Source of the DNA: CAZKEW01 sp964580435
Lineage (GTDB): Bacteria > Acidobacteriota > Aminicenantia > Aminicenantales > UBA8522
Reading direction: 5' to 3'
Assembly (NCBI GenBank): GCA_964580435.1
Contig: CAZOKP010000017.1
Coordinates: 1-38,759 of the forward strand
DNA length: 38,759 nucleotides
A model generated the notes under the pieces. The model made no database searches, had not been told where the DNA came from, and saw nothing but the letters and a program-made list of their open reading frames with translations. Both the position numbers and the translations under genes were made by a program. Shown here in pieces: positions 23,598 to 31,504 of the stretch. Positions within the stretch are counted from its first letter, which is position 1. Each line of letters begins with the position of its first letter.

Positions 23598-24974
23598 TTA
23601 TTGGCCTGGTTTGGAAATCCCGGCGACTCCGAACTCGGCATTGCCCACCCCTCCGTCCGAGGGGCGTTTCAACGGCTCTTTCTCGGCAGGCTTTTTCTCC
23701 ATGAGAAAGAGCCTGCCGTCGACGAAAACCTTGTCCACTTCGGTTTTTTCTCCAAAGATCTCTCCAGTGGCGAGAACGAGGTTGGCGATTTTTCCCGGCT
23801 CCAGGCTTCCGAGGAGGGAGTCGACACCCAAGAGCTGGGCCGGAACAAGAGTTAACGCTTTCAATGCTTCTTCCTGCGGCAGGCCGGCTTTGATGGCTTC
23901 GCGGATGTTCTTCTGGACAGCGGCCGGGTCTGTGAGTCCGAACGAGGTCAGGGCAAACTTAAGCCCCGCTTTGGCCAGGGTTTGAGGATTGGCCGGGTAG
24001 ATGTCTTTTTCGGCTTTCTTCTTTTCTTGTTCTCCCTCCTGGCTGTAAACACTCGATGCCGGCGGCCGGAAATCCACGGAGACCAAGAGGGGAACCTGAG
24101 CTTTTTTCAGGAGGTCCACCACACGCCAGGCTTCGTTGGCGCCGGAGAGCAAGACGTTCAGGTTGAACTCCTCCCGAAGCCTCAAAGCTCGCTTGATATC
24201 CTCCTGATTGCTGCAGGTGATGATGATAGGCTTTTTCTCTGCAACATAAGGGATGATGGCCTCAAGAAAAGGGTTGTACTCCGGTCTTTTCATCCCCTTC
24301 TGGACCCGGGCGAACTGGGACTGGTAGGAAGAATAATATTCGGCATCCAGAAATGACTGTCTGAGGAAGGCGATGGTCCCCATCAGGCTCGAGGGATAAG
24401 AATTGCGTTCACTGACAAAGTTGACCTGGAGCGCCACAGGATTTTTCACGACCATGGCTTCCGGATTTTCACCGTTGAGGTTGAGGAGGACGCTCTCGCC
24501 GGCAAAAATTCCTGCTTCCGGAGCGACAAGGACGGTCGTGATGCCGATGCGGTGATAGCCGTCGATCGTCGTTTTTTTCGGCTTGATGAGCTTGAAGGCC
24601 TGGAGGTCAGGGTTCTGGATCGGCTTTTCGGGGAGTGGCCGCGAAGGCGTTCTCTCTTCGTCGAAGCCCGGCTGCTGGTCTTTAGGGGCCTCCAGAAAAA
24701 GGTTGGTGTGGGCCGAAATCAGACCGGGGTAGGCGGTCATCTCTTGCGCTTCGATGACCTCGGCGTCCTCAGGAATCTTGATTTTTCCGATCACCCCGAT
24801 AGATTCAATAAGACCATTGCGGATGATGACGATGCCTTTCTCGATGACGGGGGACGTTACGGGGACGATCCGGCAATTCACCAGAGCGTAGGTCGGCAGG
24901 AACTCTGCCGGAGAGAGAGCCGCACACGCCCAGAGCCCGATCATCAGAGCGCTGATTTTTTTTAAAATATCCAT
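23598..24974 (-). CDS. Amidohydrolase paralogue without full metal ligands (first of three)
   Basis: This 458-residue protein has a signal-peptide-like N-terminus (ISALMIGLWACAALSPA). The fold is amidohydrolase throughout, but the HxH motif reads H89-T-N91 (AYPGLISAHTNLFL). The later ligands are lost: ITCSNQEDI for the first His motif, LLSGANEAW for the second and ALTSFGLTD for the Asp motif. The C-terminal GSLEPGKIANLVLATGEIFGEKTEVDKVFVDG is conserved. It is the first gene of the operon, with AAAGGAGG before the ATG. A non-catalytic partner role is inferred. Confidence 0.85.
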   Translation of the reverse strand: MDILKKISALMIGLWACAALSPAEFLPTYALVNCRIVPVTSPVIEKGIVIIRNGLIESIGVIGKIKIPEDAEVIEAQEMTAYPGLISAHTNLFLEAPKDQQPGFDEERTPSRPLPEKPIQNPDLQAFKLIKPKKTTIDGYHRIGITTVLVAPEAGIFAGESVLLNLNGENPEAMVVKNPVALQVNFVSERNSYPSSLMGTIAFLRQSFLDAEYYSSYQSQFARVQKGMKRPEYNPFLEAIIPYVAEKKPIIITCSNQEDIKRALRLREEFNLNVLLSGANEAWRVVDLLKKAQVPLLVSVDFRPPASSVYSQEGEQEKKKAEKDIYPANPQTLAKAGLKFALTSFGLTDPAAVQKNIREAIKAGLPQEEALKALTLVPAQLLGVDSLLGSLEPGKIANLVLATGEIFGEKTEVDKVFVDGRLFLMEKKPAEKEPLKRPSDGGVGNAEFGVAGISKPGQ

Positions 24975-25043
24975 GATCCTCCTTTAGAAATAATATTTCA
25001 GAGATGATGAATCCATCCCCTTTTCTCGGCGCATGAAAAAGTC

Positions 25044-25052
25044 ATTTTAGCA
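25044..25052 (-). promoter_or_regulatory. Extended -10 of the amidohydrolase operon
   Basis: The minus strand reads TGC-TAAAAT, an extended -10 box, about 70 bp before the first ATG. No convincing -35 box is at the right distance. The predicted leader is about 60 nt and ends in a strong Shine-Dalgarno. Confidence 0.35.
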
Positions 25053-25088
25053 AAAGAGCGGAAGTGCGTCCACAAACTTGGTAGCGCC

Positions 25089-25195
25089 GATTGCATCTTT
25101 GTTTCCGTGATGGGGGCGGGTCCTGTCGCGTTTCTCACCCCGGCACCCTCCCCTTCTATCAGCATAGGACTATCACGGAATTGGAAATGCTTCCG
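25089..25195 (+). repeat. Dispersed GC-rich repeat, copy C (internally deleted)
   Basis: This is a short form of copy A in the 346-bp gap between the amidohydrolase operon and the HPr-kinase-like gene. The left part (25089-25143) is similar to 16157-16211 and beyond; the right 52 bp (25144-25195) are identical to 16295-16346. An 85-bp stretch of copy A, bounded by CCCTC at both ends, is missing. The ends form an imperfect inverted repeat (25093-25111 against 25172-25190), including a perfect TTCCGTGAT / ATCACGGAA. Confidence 0.75.
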
Positions 25196-25269
25196 GTATC
25201 GCCAGAAGCCTCTCTCGGGCCGTGATAGGACCCATCGTCTTAACAAAACCGAGGACGCTGTGGAAACCG

Positions 25270-25292
25270 CAATTGTCGCGCCGTGACAATTG
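25270..25292. promoter_or_regulatory. Palindromic operator candidate
   Basis: CAATTGTC (25270-25277) and GACAATTG (25285-25292) form a perfect 8-bp inverted repeat with a 7-bp spacer. It covers the -35 box (25273-25278) and most of the spacer of the HPr-kinase-like gene promoter. The geometry, two half sites 15 bp apart, fits a dimeric repressor. Confidence 0.5.
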
Positions 25293-25301
25293 ATGTAAGA
25301 T
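25273..25301 (+). promoter_or_regulatory. Promoter of the HPr-kinase-like/comA pair
   Basis: TTGTCG (25273-25278), a 17-nt spacer and TAAGAT (25296-25301) precede the TTG start at 25321. Transcription would start near 25308, leaving a leader of about 13 nt without a clear Shine-Dalgarno. Confidence 0.45.
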
Positions 25302-25320
25302 ACACAGCGGTGAAGCGGCC

Positions 25321-26328
25321 TTGAACAGGACAGCCTTTAATAAGGGTCTCAAAATTTTAAAGGCCACGATCGCTGTCTCTTCCAACCGGAGGGAATTCCT
25401 CCCCTCCTTGTCCTTTCCCCTCGAAGTTCAATCGCTGCTGACGGATTTCAAAGACATCGAAGAGATCCCCTATTCTCCGCAGGCCGACGGCTCGATATCG
25501 ATTCTCGATGTTCCTGAGAAAAGGCCATGCTATCAGCTATCTAAGACAAGAGCGGTTTTTAAGGGGGCTTTCGCCGAACTCGGCCTGAGGGCGTCTGACC
25601 CCAGGTTCAGCCTTTGGGGAAATCAAGGTTTTCTCTACCGGTTCACGCTCTTTCTTCTTGAAAAAAAACATCGGGTCTATAGTCTCCACGCATGCGCTCT
25701 TCACCAGGTTGAAAAAAACAGGCTGTTTATCGTCGCCGGCGGAGCCGGCAGCGGCAAGACGGTCTATCTGCTCAGCGGCCTGGAACACGGCTTGACTCTT
25801 TTTTCGACAGAGACGGTGCATTTTAAAAAGGAAGGAGGCCGGTTCCGCTGGTTTATGGGTCCGCTGGTGGATAACATCCGCCTCGAGACGTTGAGGCATC
25901 ATTTTCCGCGATTCCTCGCCTCCTCCTCCCTGAACTCCAAGAATGAATGGCAGAACAAAATAGCCGTGGACCTCTCCTCATACAGAACCCACGGGGAAAC
26001 CCTTGTCGATCCCGAGGTTGTCCTTCTTTTTCCCAGGATCGAGGAGGGCCGCGATGATTTTGTCCTGAGACCGGTCCCAGACCCGAGGCAAACGGCTAAG
26101 GTCTTGTTTGATAATATTTCCCAAAAGCTGGCCGAAACGATCCTCCTTTATGATCAACTCCCGGTGCTCGGTTTGGACCGCCCGGAGCTGGCGCAGGCAC
26201 GGCTTGAGTCGGCTTGCGGGCTGGCCCGTCATAAACAAACCGTTTTTTGCGCGACTGTCCTCTCCAGTCCGCGGCGTTGCTGGGGCGACCTTTTAGAGCG
26301 CGCTTTCGAATTTCGGACAAGGAGATAA
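25321..26328 (+). CDS. HPr-kinase-like P-loop protein of unknown role
   Basis: This 335-residue protein has a Walker A motif VAGGAGSGKTVYLLSG (P-loop at residues 140-147) preceded by SLHACALHQVEKNRLFIV. It resembles the C-terminal kinase domain of HPr kinase/phosphorylase and the HprK-related proteins of peptide-modification loci. I see no HPr-binding signature, so a true HPr kinase is doubtful. The start is taken as TTG at 25321: a stop lies 27 bp upstream in frame with no ATG or GTG between, and no Met follows until deep in the protein. It is followed 2 bp later by the comA-like gene, so the two form an operon. Confidence 0.7.
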   Translation: MNRTAFNKGLKILKATIAVSSNRREFLPSLSFPLEVQSLLTDFKDIEEIPYSPQADGSISILDVPEKRPCYQLSKTRAVFKGAFAELGLRASDPRFSLWGNQGFLYRFTLFLLEKKHRVYSLHACALHQVEKNRLFIVAGGAGSGKTVYLLSGLEHGLTLFSTETVHFKKEGGRFRWFMGPLVDNIRLETLRHHFPRFLASSSLNSKNEWQNKIAVDLSSYRTHGETLVDPEVVLLFPRIEEGRDDFVLRPVPDPRQTAKVLFDNISQKLAETILLYDQLPVLGLDRPELAQARLESACGLARHKQTVFCATVLSSPRRCWGDLLERAFEFRTRR

Positions 26329-26330
26329 TC

Positions 26331-27143
26331 ATGGCTGAAAAGGCATGGGAAGGAGCGTTCCGGATCCCTTATCCGGGAAGAAGCCGGAAGCCAAGAAGGA
26401 CGGGGCTGACGATGGTCATTGATAAGGGGCTGGGGCAGCACCTCCTCAAAGACTTGATCCAGTGTGCCGGCGATTATATCGATATCATCAAACTGACGTT
26501 CGGGACTTCGGCCTTCTACGATAAAGAAATTCTCAAAAAGAAAAATGACCTGATTACGTCCTCGGGCATCGAGGTCATGCCCGGAGGCACGTTTCTTGAG
26601 GTCGCTGTTTGGCAAAATTCTCTGGGGGCCTATTTAAAAAGAGCCCGCGTGCTGGGTTTCACGGCCATCGAGATCTCGGACGGCACCATCGAGATGGATC
26701 AGTCCTTGAGGAAGGAAACGATCAAACAGGCTCTTGGTCAGGGATTTAAAGTCATCACCGAAGTCGGGAAAAAAGATCCCGGGGAGGCTCCTTCCTTGGA
26801 GGTTATCCATGACCTTATCGCGGAGGATCTCGCTAACGGTGCGTTCAAGGTCATCATCGAAGCCAGAGAAGCAGGCCGCGGGGTGGGGATCTTTGACCGG
26901 GAAGGCAAGACCAAAAAGGATGAAATCGACCGCATCCTCTCCGGCGGCGCCGACGTCAATGACCTTATCTGGGAAGCTCCCCTCAAGAATCAACAGCAGG
27001 ACCTCATCTTGCGGTTTGGCCTGAATGTGAGCTTGGGTAACATTCCACCCGAAGAGGTTTTGGCTCTGGAAGCCTTAAGGCAGGGCGTCAGGGGTGATAC
27101 CCTGAAGCAGGCTTATCTCGGGAAGAAAGCGGTTAAAACTTGA
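26331..27143 (+). CDS. ComA-family phosphosulfolactate synthase
   Basis: The 270-residue TIM-barrel protein matches ComA, which adds sulfite to phosphoenolpyruvate to give (R)-2-phospho-3-sulfolactate, the first step of coenzyme M synthesis in methanogens. Motifs include GLTMVIDKGLG (residues 25-35), DIIKLTFGTSAFY (51-63), MPGGTFLE (83-90), IEISDGTIEM (113-122) and ITEVGKKDP (142-150). Bacterial relatives (Bacillus YitD) and plant HSA32 show that the fold has other uses. GGAG about 8 nt before the ATG at 26331 fixes the start, although the frame is open upstream. No comB or comC is in the window. The end overlaps the convergent glycosidase gene by 11 bp. Confidence 0.88.
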   Translation: MAEKAWEGAFRIPYPGRSRKPRRTGLTMVIDKGLGQHLLKDLIQCAGDYIDIIKLTFGTSAFYDKEILKKKNDLITSSGIEVMPGGTFLEVAVWQNSLGAYLKRARVLGFTAIEISDGTIEMDQSLRKETIKQALGQGFKVITEVGKKDPGEAPSLEVIHDLIAEDLANGAFKVIIEAREAGRGVGIFDREGKTKKDEIDRILSGGADVNDLIWEAPLKNQQQDLILRFGLNVSLGNIPPEEVLALEALRQGVRGDTLKQAYLGKKAVKT

Positions 27144-29517
27144 AGAAAAGAAAGTGCTTCTCTCGTTCCTCAAGGAGCTGAATCAAGACCGTGTGTTCTC
27201 CTTCGGGAACCTCGAAGCTGAATGAACCCCCCTCAAAGACGTCCTTGACCTGATTGTCCAAGAGGAATTGATATTTCCCATACTTCAAAAAATCAATCCG
27301 GACCTTTCTTGATTTGAGGGCCTTCAATTCAAAGGAGACCTCGTTTTGGGAATAGAGAAAGTGCCGGAAAACAGCGCCGCCGTTGGCCCGGACAATTTCC
27401 TTCTCTTCTTCGATCAGCTTGATTCTTGAGGGCCTGACTTCCACTTGGTAATGCCTGCCTTGGATAGCGAGGCGGGAGAGTTTTCCTTTTTCTTCCGGTT
27501 CGAGCATTCCGAACCGGAAGCCTTCCCAGGGCGTGAAATCCAGATATTCTTCAAGGCCAATCAGGGCGAACAGGGGACTCCAGGTCTGGTATCTCTGGCC
27601 GCCTGCCTCGCCGGTTCGGGAATCAAAATTTTCAGGACAGAGCTGAAAGTTTTTCCAATTGCGCAGGAAAAGGTCCGAGCTCTTTTTGGCGAATTCCGAA
27701 GCCACGGCGTCGAATTGATAGGCCTTGAGGCCTTGATAAACGAGATAGTTGGTCGGCGGCCAGATTGCTCCCCTCCAGTATTGCTGGTCTTTGTATAACG
27801 GATCGTCCCGCGAGATAGTGGGAAGGATATAGTCTCCCCAGAATTCCTTGGGATCGAGCAGGCGCTTGATCATCAGCAGGGCCCTTTTCTGGTCGGGTAT
27901 CCGAGCCAGGAGAGGATAGAAGTTTGATGCCGCCTTTCTGGTTGAGAACCTGCCGTCCCAATGCCGGTCAAAATAGAATCCTTCTCGTTCATTCCAGAGC
28001 TTGCTGTTGATGAGCTCTCGCATCCGCTCGTATTCCTCAAGATAAAAGGTATAGTCTTCCTGGATTTTGAGGATATGGGCTATCTGGGAAAGACAATAGG
28101 CATCGAGGGCATACAGGCAATTGAGGTCCAGGCAATTCATAGTCAATGTTTCCGTTTCTTTGTTGAAGGAGGCCTCCTGCCAGTTGGGCAGGTCATCCTG
28201 GCCGGACTCCCACATGGCCCTCGATTTTCCGGTGGCTTTTTCCTCCCAAGGGGACAAAGCACCGAGGACGAATTCTGTATCCGAGCCCCATTCGAGCAGG
28301 CCGTCACGGTTGCCGTCTCTCCGTGGCTGTCCGTTCTGCTTTGGGGCTCTCCAGAAAGAATGCCACTTCTTGAGATAGGGATAGGAAAATTTAAGCAAAT
28401 CGAGGTCCCCGAGTTTTCCAAAGAGTTTCAAGACCACGTAGCTGCCTATGGGAGGCTGAGAACGGTCAGGCGTCCCGCCATGCTGGCTGCGCCAGTTGGG
28501 AATGTTGCCGTTCGGATATTGGGTTTCCAAGACAGCTTTGACTGCGTCTTGGACATGGCGCGCGCTTTCTATGGATAATTCAAGCGCACTCAGGAAAGAA
28601 TCCCATTCGAAAATGGCCCAGTCGTCAGGCGCGCCATTGGGCTGTGGAAAAATCCAGCTCCGTCCCGCAGGCGTGTAGAGACGATTATGATCCGGCTGGT
28701 AGAGGATCATCCAGAAAACGTTGTTCGTGACGGCCTCGGCAACGCCTTTATAAAGACCTTCGGTTTTTACCCTGTTGTTGTTGTACCTCTCTTCCTCCTC
28801 TCCGAGGAATGAGTCGATGGAATCCGTATTTTTGTAGCGATAAATACGGTCGCTGACGGCCTTGGGGCTGTCGCCGATTCCAGCGACAAAGTAGACCGCG
28901 TTATTTTCTTCCATTGAAAAGGCGAGGGAAAGGTCCGTTCCCTCCGGGGCTGTCCTGGGTTCTCCCTTTCGGCCAGTCCAGAATAGATAGTGAACTTTTC
29001 CGCTCCGTTCGCTCTCGCCCTGGACCTGGCCATCAGGAAGAAGGCGGTATTTCCCAGTGAAATTCCAGGGAAAATAATGCGCGACTTGAAGTTCCACGTA
29101 TTTTGGGGCCTGGATCCGGCCGATGACGGTCTTTTCGTCCCGGCGAGACCACTCCAGAATCAAAGTATCGGAATTCTCGGCCGGCTTAATCAGGATTGGG
29201 GTGTCATTCCCCAGTTTGAAAGGAAGACTCAGGTTGGCTTTGATCCGGGCATACTGACCGTCGGGGGAATGAGGACCGACCTCGGAGACGAGGAAAAAGA
29301 GGTCGTCGCCTTCAGCGACCTGGCTCTCCTTTTGCACTTTTACAGCAAACGCAAAGACGACATCCTGACTGGGAGCAATGACGAGTCCGAACCAATTCTT
29401 CCTTTCCAGAGCGCCGACATAAACATCTTTCCAAGGATAAAAAATTTCTCCCTGAAGCAGGGAGGCTGTCCCAAGAAAAACGAGAAGTGCGCCCAGGAGC
29501 AATATCAGCTTTTTCAT
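27133..29517 (-). CDS. Exported GH63-like glycosidase
   Basis: The 794-residue product begins with a signal peptide (KKLILLLGALLVFLGTASLLQG). An N-terminal beta domain (about residues 30-250) precedes an (alpha/alpha)6-barrel typical of GH63 and trehalase-like enzymes. Barrel motifs are AIFEWDSFLSALEL (residues 301-314), GNRDGLLEWGSD, MWESGQDDLPNW (acid candidates D441/D442), YWRGAIWPPTNYLVYQGL and ENFDSRTGEAGGQ, followed by a short C-terminal beta domain. Characterised relatives cleave alpha-glucosides or mannosylglycerate; the substrate here is open. The location is inferred to be periplasmic. It overlaps comA tail to tail by 11 bp. Confidence 0.82.
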   Translation of the reverse strand: MKKLILLLGALLVFLGTASLLQGEIFYPWKDVYVGALERKNWFGLVIAPSQDVVFAFAVKVQKESQVAEGDDLFFLVSEVGPHSPDGQYARIKANLSLPFKLGNDTPILIKPAENSDTLILEWSRRDEKTVIGRIQAPKYVELQVAHYFPWNFTGKYRLLPDGQVQGESERSGKVHYLFWTGRKGEPRTAPEGTDLSLAFSMEENNAVYFVAGIGDSPKAVSDRIYRYKNTDSIDSFLGEEEERYNNNRVKTEGLYKGVAEAVTNNVFWMILYQPDHNRLYTPAGRSWIFPQPNGAPDDWAIFEWDSFLSALELSIESARHVQDAVKAVLETQYPNGNIPNWRSQHGGTPDRSQPPIGSYVVLKLFGKLGDLDLLKFSYPYLKKWHSFWRAPKQNGQPRRDGNRDGLLEWGSDTEFVLGALSPWEEKATGKSRAMWESGQDDLPNWQEASFNKETETLTMNCLDLNCLYALDAYCLSQIAHILKIQEDYTFYLEEYERMRELINSKLWNEREGFYFDRHWDGRFSTRKAASNFYPLLARIPDQKRALLMIKRLLDPKEFWGDYILPTISRDDPLYKDQQYWRGAIWPPTNYLVYQGLKAYQFDAVASEFAKKSSDLFLRNWKNFQLCPENFDSRTGEAGGQRYQTWSPLFALIGLEEYLDFTPWEGFRFGMLEPEEKGKLSRLAIQGRHYQVEVRPSRIKLIEEEKEIVRANGGAVFRHFLYSQNEVSFELKALKSRKVRIDFLKYGKYQFLLDNQVKDVFEGGSFSFEVPEGEHTVLIQLLEEREKHFLFFKF

Positions 29518-29679
29518 GGCCCTAACTATTTTTTATAATCACGGTTTCTATCCTAATTTACGGCAAAACTGGAGATAAATCAACGCTGGTGGAGAACGAG
29601 AGTCTCTCTTTGATCCTGGAGAACCTATGGAGTCGGGCGGGTCACTTTATTTTGTCCCGGCTCGGAGCATCGGCCAGGC

Positions 29680-30111
29680 CTAACCTGACGGCATCCCGTT
29701 CCTGATATATTGAGTAACGGCCTTGCTGAAGATATCCAGTTCCCCGAGTGTTGTGGAGATGCTCGGCGTGACGCGTATCGCTCTCACTTCGTCGGGCAAG
29801 GCGAGCACTGTTTGAAAGACTTTGTGCTTTTCAAAGAGTACCTGAGAGAGCCGGCTCATATCCATATTTTCGACAAGGAACGTTCCGGTGCCGCAAGAGA
29901 GAGCAGGGTCAAAGGACGTCAGAATCCTGACCCCGGGGAGCTTCTCTAAAGGTCCGGCCCAATAATCCTTGAGATACCGCAGCCTCTCCTCGTTTCTTTT
30001 GGCTCCGATTCCCTGGTGAAAAGTCAGCGCTTCTCTCGCCGCCACCGAGAAAAACGCTGAAGGAACGGCGTGAAAAACCTGAACGGGGCAAGGCTGATTG
30101 CGGATGATCAT
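29680..30111 (-). pseudogene. Truncated class-V aminotransferase (C-terminal remnant)
   Basis: Only about 143 residues are present. From PSAFFSVAAREALTFHQGIGAKRNEERLRYLKDYW to AIRVTPSISTTLGELDIF they match the C-terminal third of isopenicillin-N-epimerase-like class-V aminotransferases, which are normally near 400 residues. The PLP-binding lysine and the whole large domain are missing, and the 108 bp upstream contain the DUF362 promoter rather than the lost part. The first 15 or so residues show no family match. It is most likely a deletion remnant; expression as a short protein cannot be excluded. Confidence 0.7.
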
Positions 30112-30170
30112 ATTCCCTATCTTGTCGTTCTTTGTTTTACGCCACTTTTCGTATTAGCGCCCGTAAATGA

Positions 30171-30200
30171 TTGAGCTTTTTAGCAAGGATAAGATAAAAT
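30171..30200 (+). promoter_or_regulatory. Promoter of the DUF362 gene
   Basis: TTGAGC (30171-30176), an 18-nt spacer and TAAAAT (30195-30200) precede the ATG at 30220. The leader of about 13 nt has no Shine-Dalgarno and lies inside an inverted repeat. Confidence 0.5.
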
Positions 30201-30219
30201 GTTCGGCTGATAGAACATT
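30198..30219. promoter_or_regulatory. Inverted repeat between -10 box and start codon
   Basis: AATGTTC (30198-30204) and GAACATT (30213-30219) are perfect reverse complements with an 8-nt spacer. The left half overlaps the -10 box and the right half abuts the ATG. It could be an operator at the transcription start or an RNA hairpin hiding the start codon. Confidence 0.45.
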
Positions 30220-31419
30220 ATGAGAACAATTGAGCCGAAATCAAGAGTGGCGGTGGTCAGGTGTCCCGATTATGAAACCGACAACCTATCTCGCGCCATC
30301 CGCAGGTGTCTCGACCTCCTCGGCGGGTTGAAGTCATTCTTGAAATCGAGCCGCAAGGTTTTTGTCAAAGTCAACCTCCTCTCTCCTCTGGCTTCCGTGG
30401 AGAAAGCCATCTGCACCCATCCTGCTTTTGTGCAGGAAGTCCTAAGCCTGCTTAAAGATTATGATGTCGACATTACTGTAGGCGATGATTTGCCTTCGAG
30501 CCAAGAGGACACCTTCCTTCCCAGTGGCTATCGCCGGGTTTGCACGGAGCTGGGGATACGCCTCGTGAACCTGAAAGAGACGGGGTTCATCGAGGTCCCG
30601 GTCCGGGGAAAAGTCCTGGACAAGTGTTATTTCGCCCGTCCTGTCCTTGATGCCGACGTCATCATCAACCTCCCCAAGCTCAAGACTCATTCTTTCACTC
30701 TCTATACAGGAGCGGTGAAAAACATGTATGGGGTCATTCCTCACGGCCTCAGAGTTGATTGTCACCGCCGCTTTGTCCGCAATGATGCCTTTTCCGAGAT
30801 GCTGGTGGATCTGTTTTCCTGCGTTCGTCCGCGTTTGACCATCATGGATGCCGTCATCGGCCACGAAGGCGAGGGCCCTTCGGCAGGGTCTCCCAAAAAT
30901 ATCGGACTTATTCTCGCCTCCGCGGACGGAGTGGCTTTGGACGCGGCTGCCACCAGGATTGTTGGATACGAACCTTTGCGGGTTTACACGACATATTACG
31001 CCCATGAGCGCGGGATAGGCGTTGGCGACATCGATCTTATCGAAGTTGCCGGAGACAAGCTCGAAGATGTCGAAGTAAAGGACTTTAAACATTCTGCCTT
31101 TGCCGTCAGCCTATTTCGGAGGAAACTGCCCTCGTTTTTATATGCCTATATTCAAGGACAACTGGGTTTGATCCCCGAGGTCGTGAGCGCGAGATGCACA
31201 GCCTGCTCGGAGTGTGTAAACATCTGCCCCGCCGGAGCCATCAGCCTTCTTCAGAAAGCGGCCTGGATTGACAAGAAAAAATGCATCCACTGTCTCTGCT
31301 GCCATGAGATCTGCCGCTTCAAGGCTCTCCGACTTAAACAATTTCCCCTGGGCAGGTTATTGAGGACAGGGAGCGCGCTTTACGGAAAGGCCGCTTCAGC
31401 CGTAAGGAGAATCTTATGA
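30220..31419 (+). CDS. DUF362 protein with two [4Fe-4S] motifs
   Basis: The 399-residue product has an N-terminal DUF362 domain (KVFVKVNLLSPLASVEKAICTHPAFVQEVLSLL, VIINLPKLKTHSFTLYTGAVKNMYGV). A C-terminal bacterial ferredoxin domain has two clusters: CTACSECVNICP (from about residue 326) and CIHCLCCHEIC. The second cluster has Arg where Pro usually follows the last Cys. DUF362 proteins are common in anaerobes and are presumed to be redox enzymes of unknown substrate. It stands alone with its own promoter, divergent from the aminotransferase remnant. Confidence 0.9.
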   Translation: MRTIEPKSRVAVVRCPDYETDNLSRAIRRCLDLLGGLKSFLKSSRKVFVKVNLLSPLASVEKAICTHPAFVQEVLSLLKDYDVDITVGDDLPSSQEDTFLPSGYRRVCTELGIRLVNLKETGFIEVPVRGKVLDKCYFARPVLDADVIINLPKLKTHSFTLYTGAVKNMYGVIPHGLRVDCHRRFVRNDAFSEMLVDLFSCVRPRLTIMDAVIGHEGEGPSAGSPKNIGLILASADGVALDAAATRIVGYEPLRVYTTYYAHERGIGVGDIDLIEVAGDKLEDVEVKDFKHSAFAVSLFRRKLPSFLYAYIQGQLGLIPEVVSARCTACSECVNICPAGAISLLQKAAWIDKKKCIHCLCCHEICRFKALRLKQFPLGRLLRTGSALYGKAASAVRRIL

Positions 31420-31473
31420 TAAATCATGAGATGCCTTTGATCTTTTCGAGTGAGTGCATTTCCTGCCGAGCTG

Positions 31474-31482
31474 TGATACATT
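31474..31482 (+). promoter_or_regulatory. Extended -10 of the M20 peptidase gene
   Basis: TGA-TACATT forms an extended -10 box with no good -35 box. Transcription would start near 31489, just before the GGAGG ribosome binding site that lies 7 nt from the ATG at 31505. Confidence 0.35.
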
Positions 31483-31504
31483 AAGGACTGCCGGAGGATC
31501 AAAA

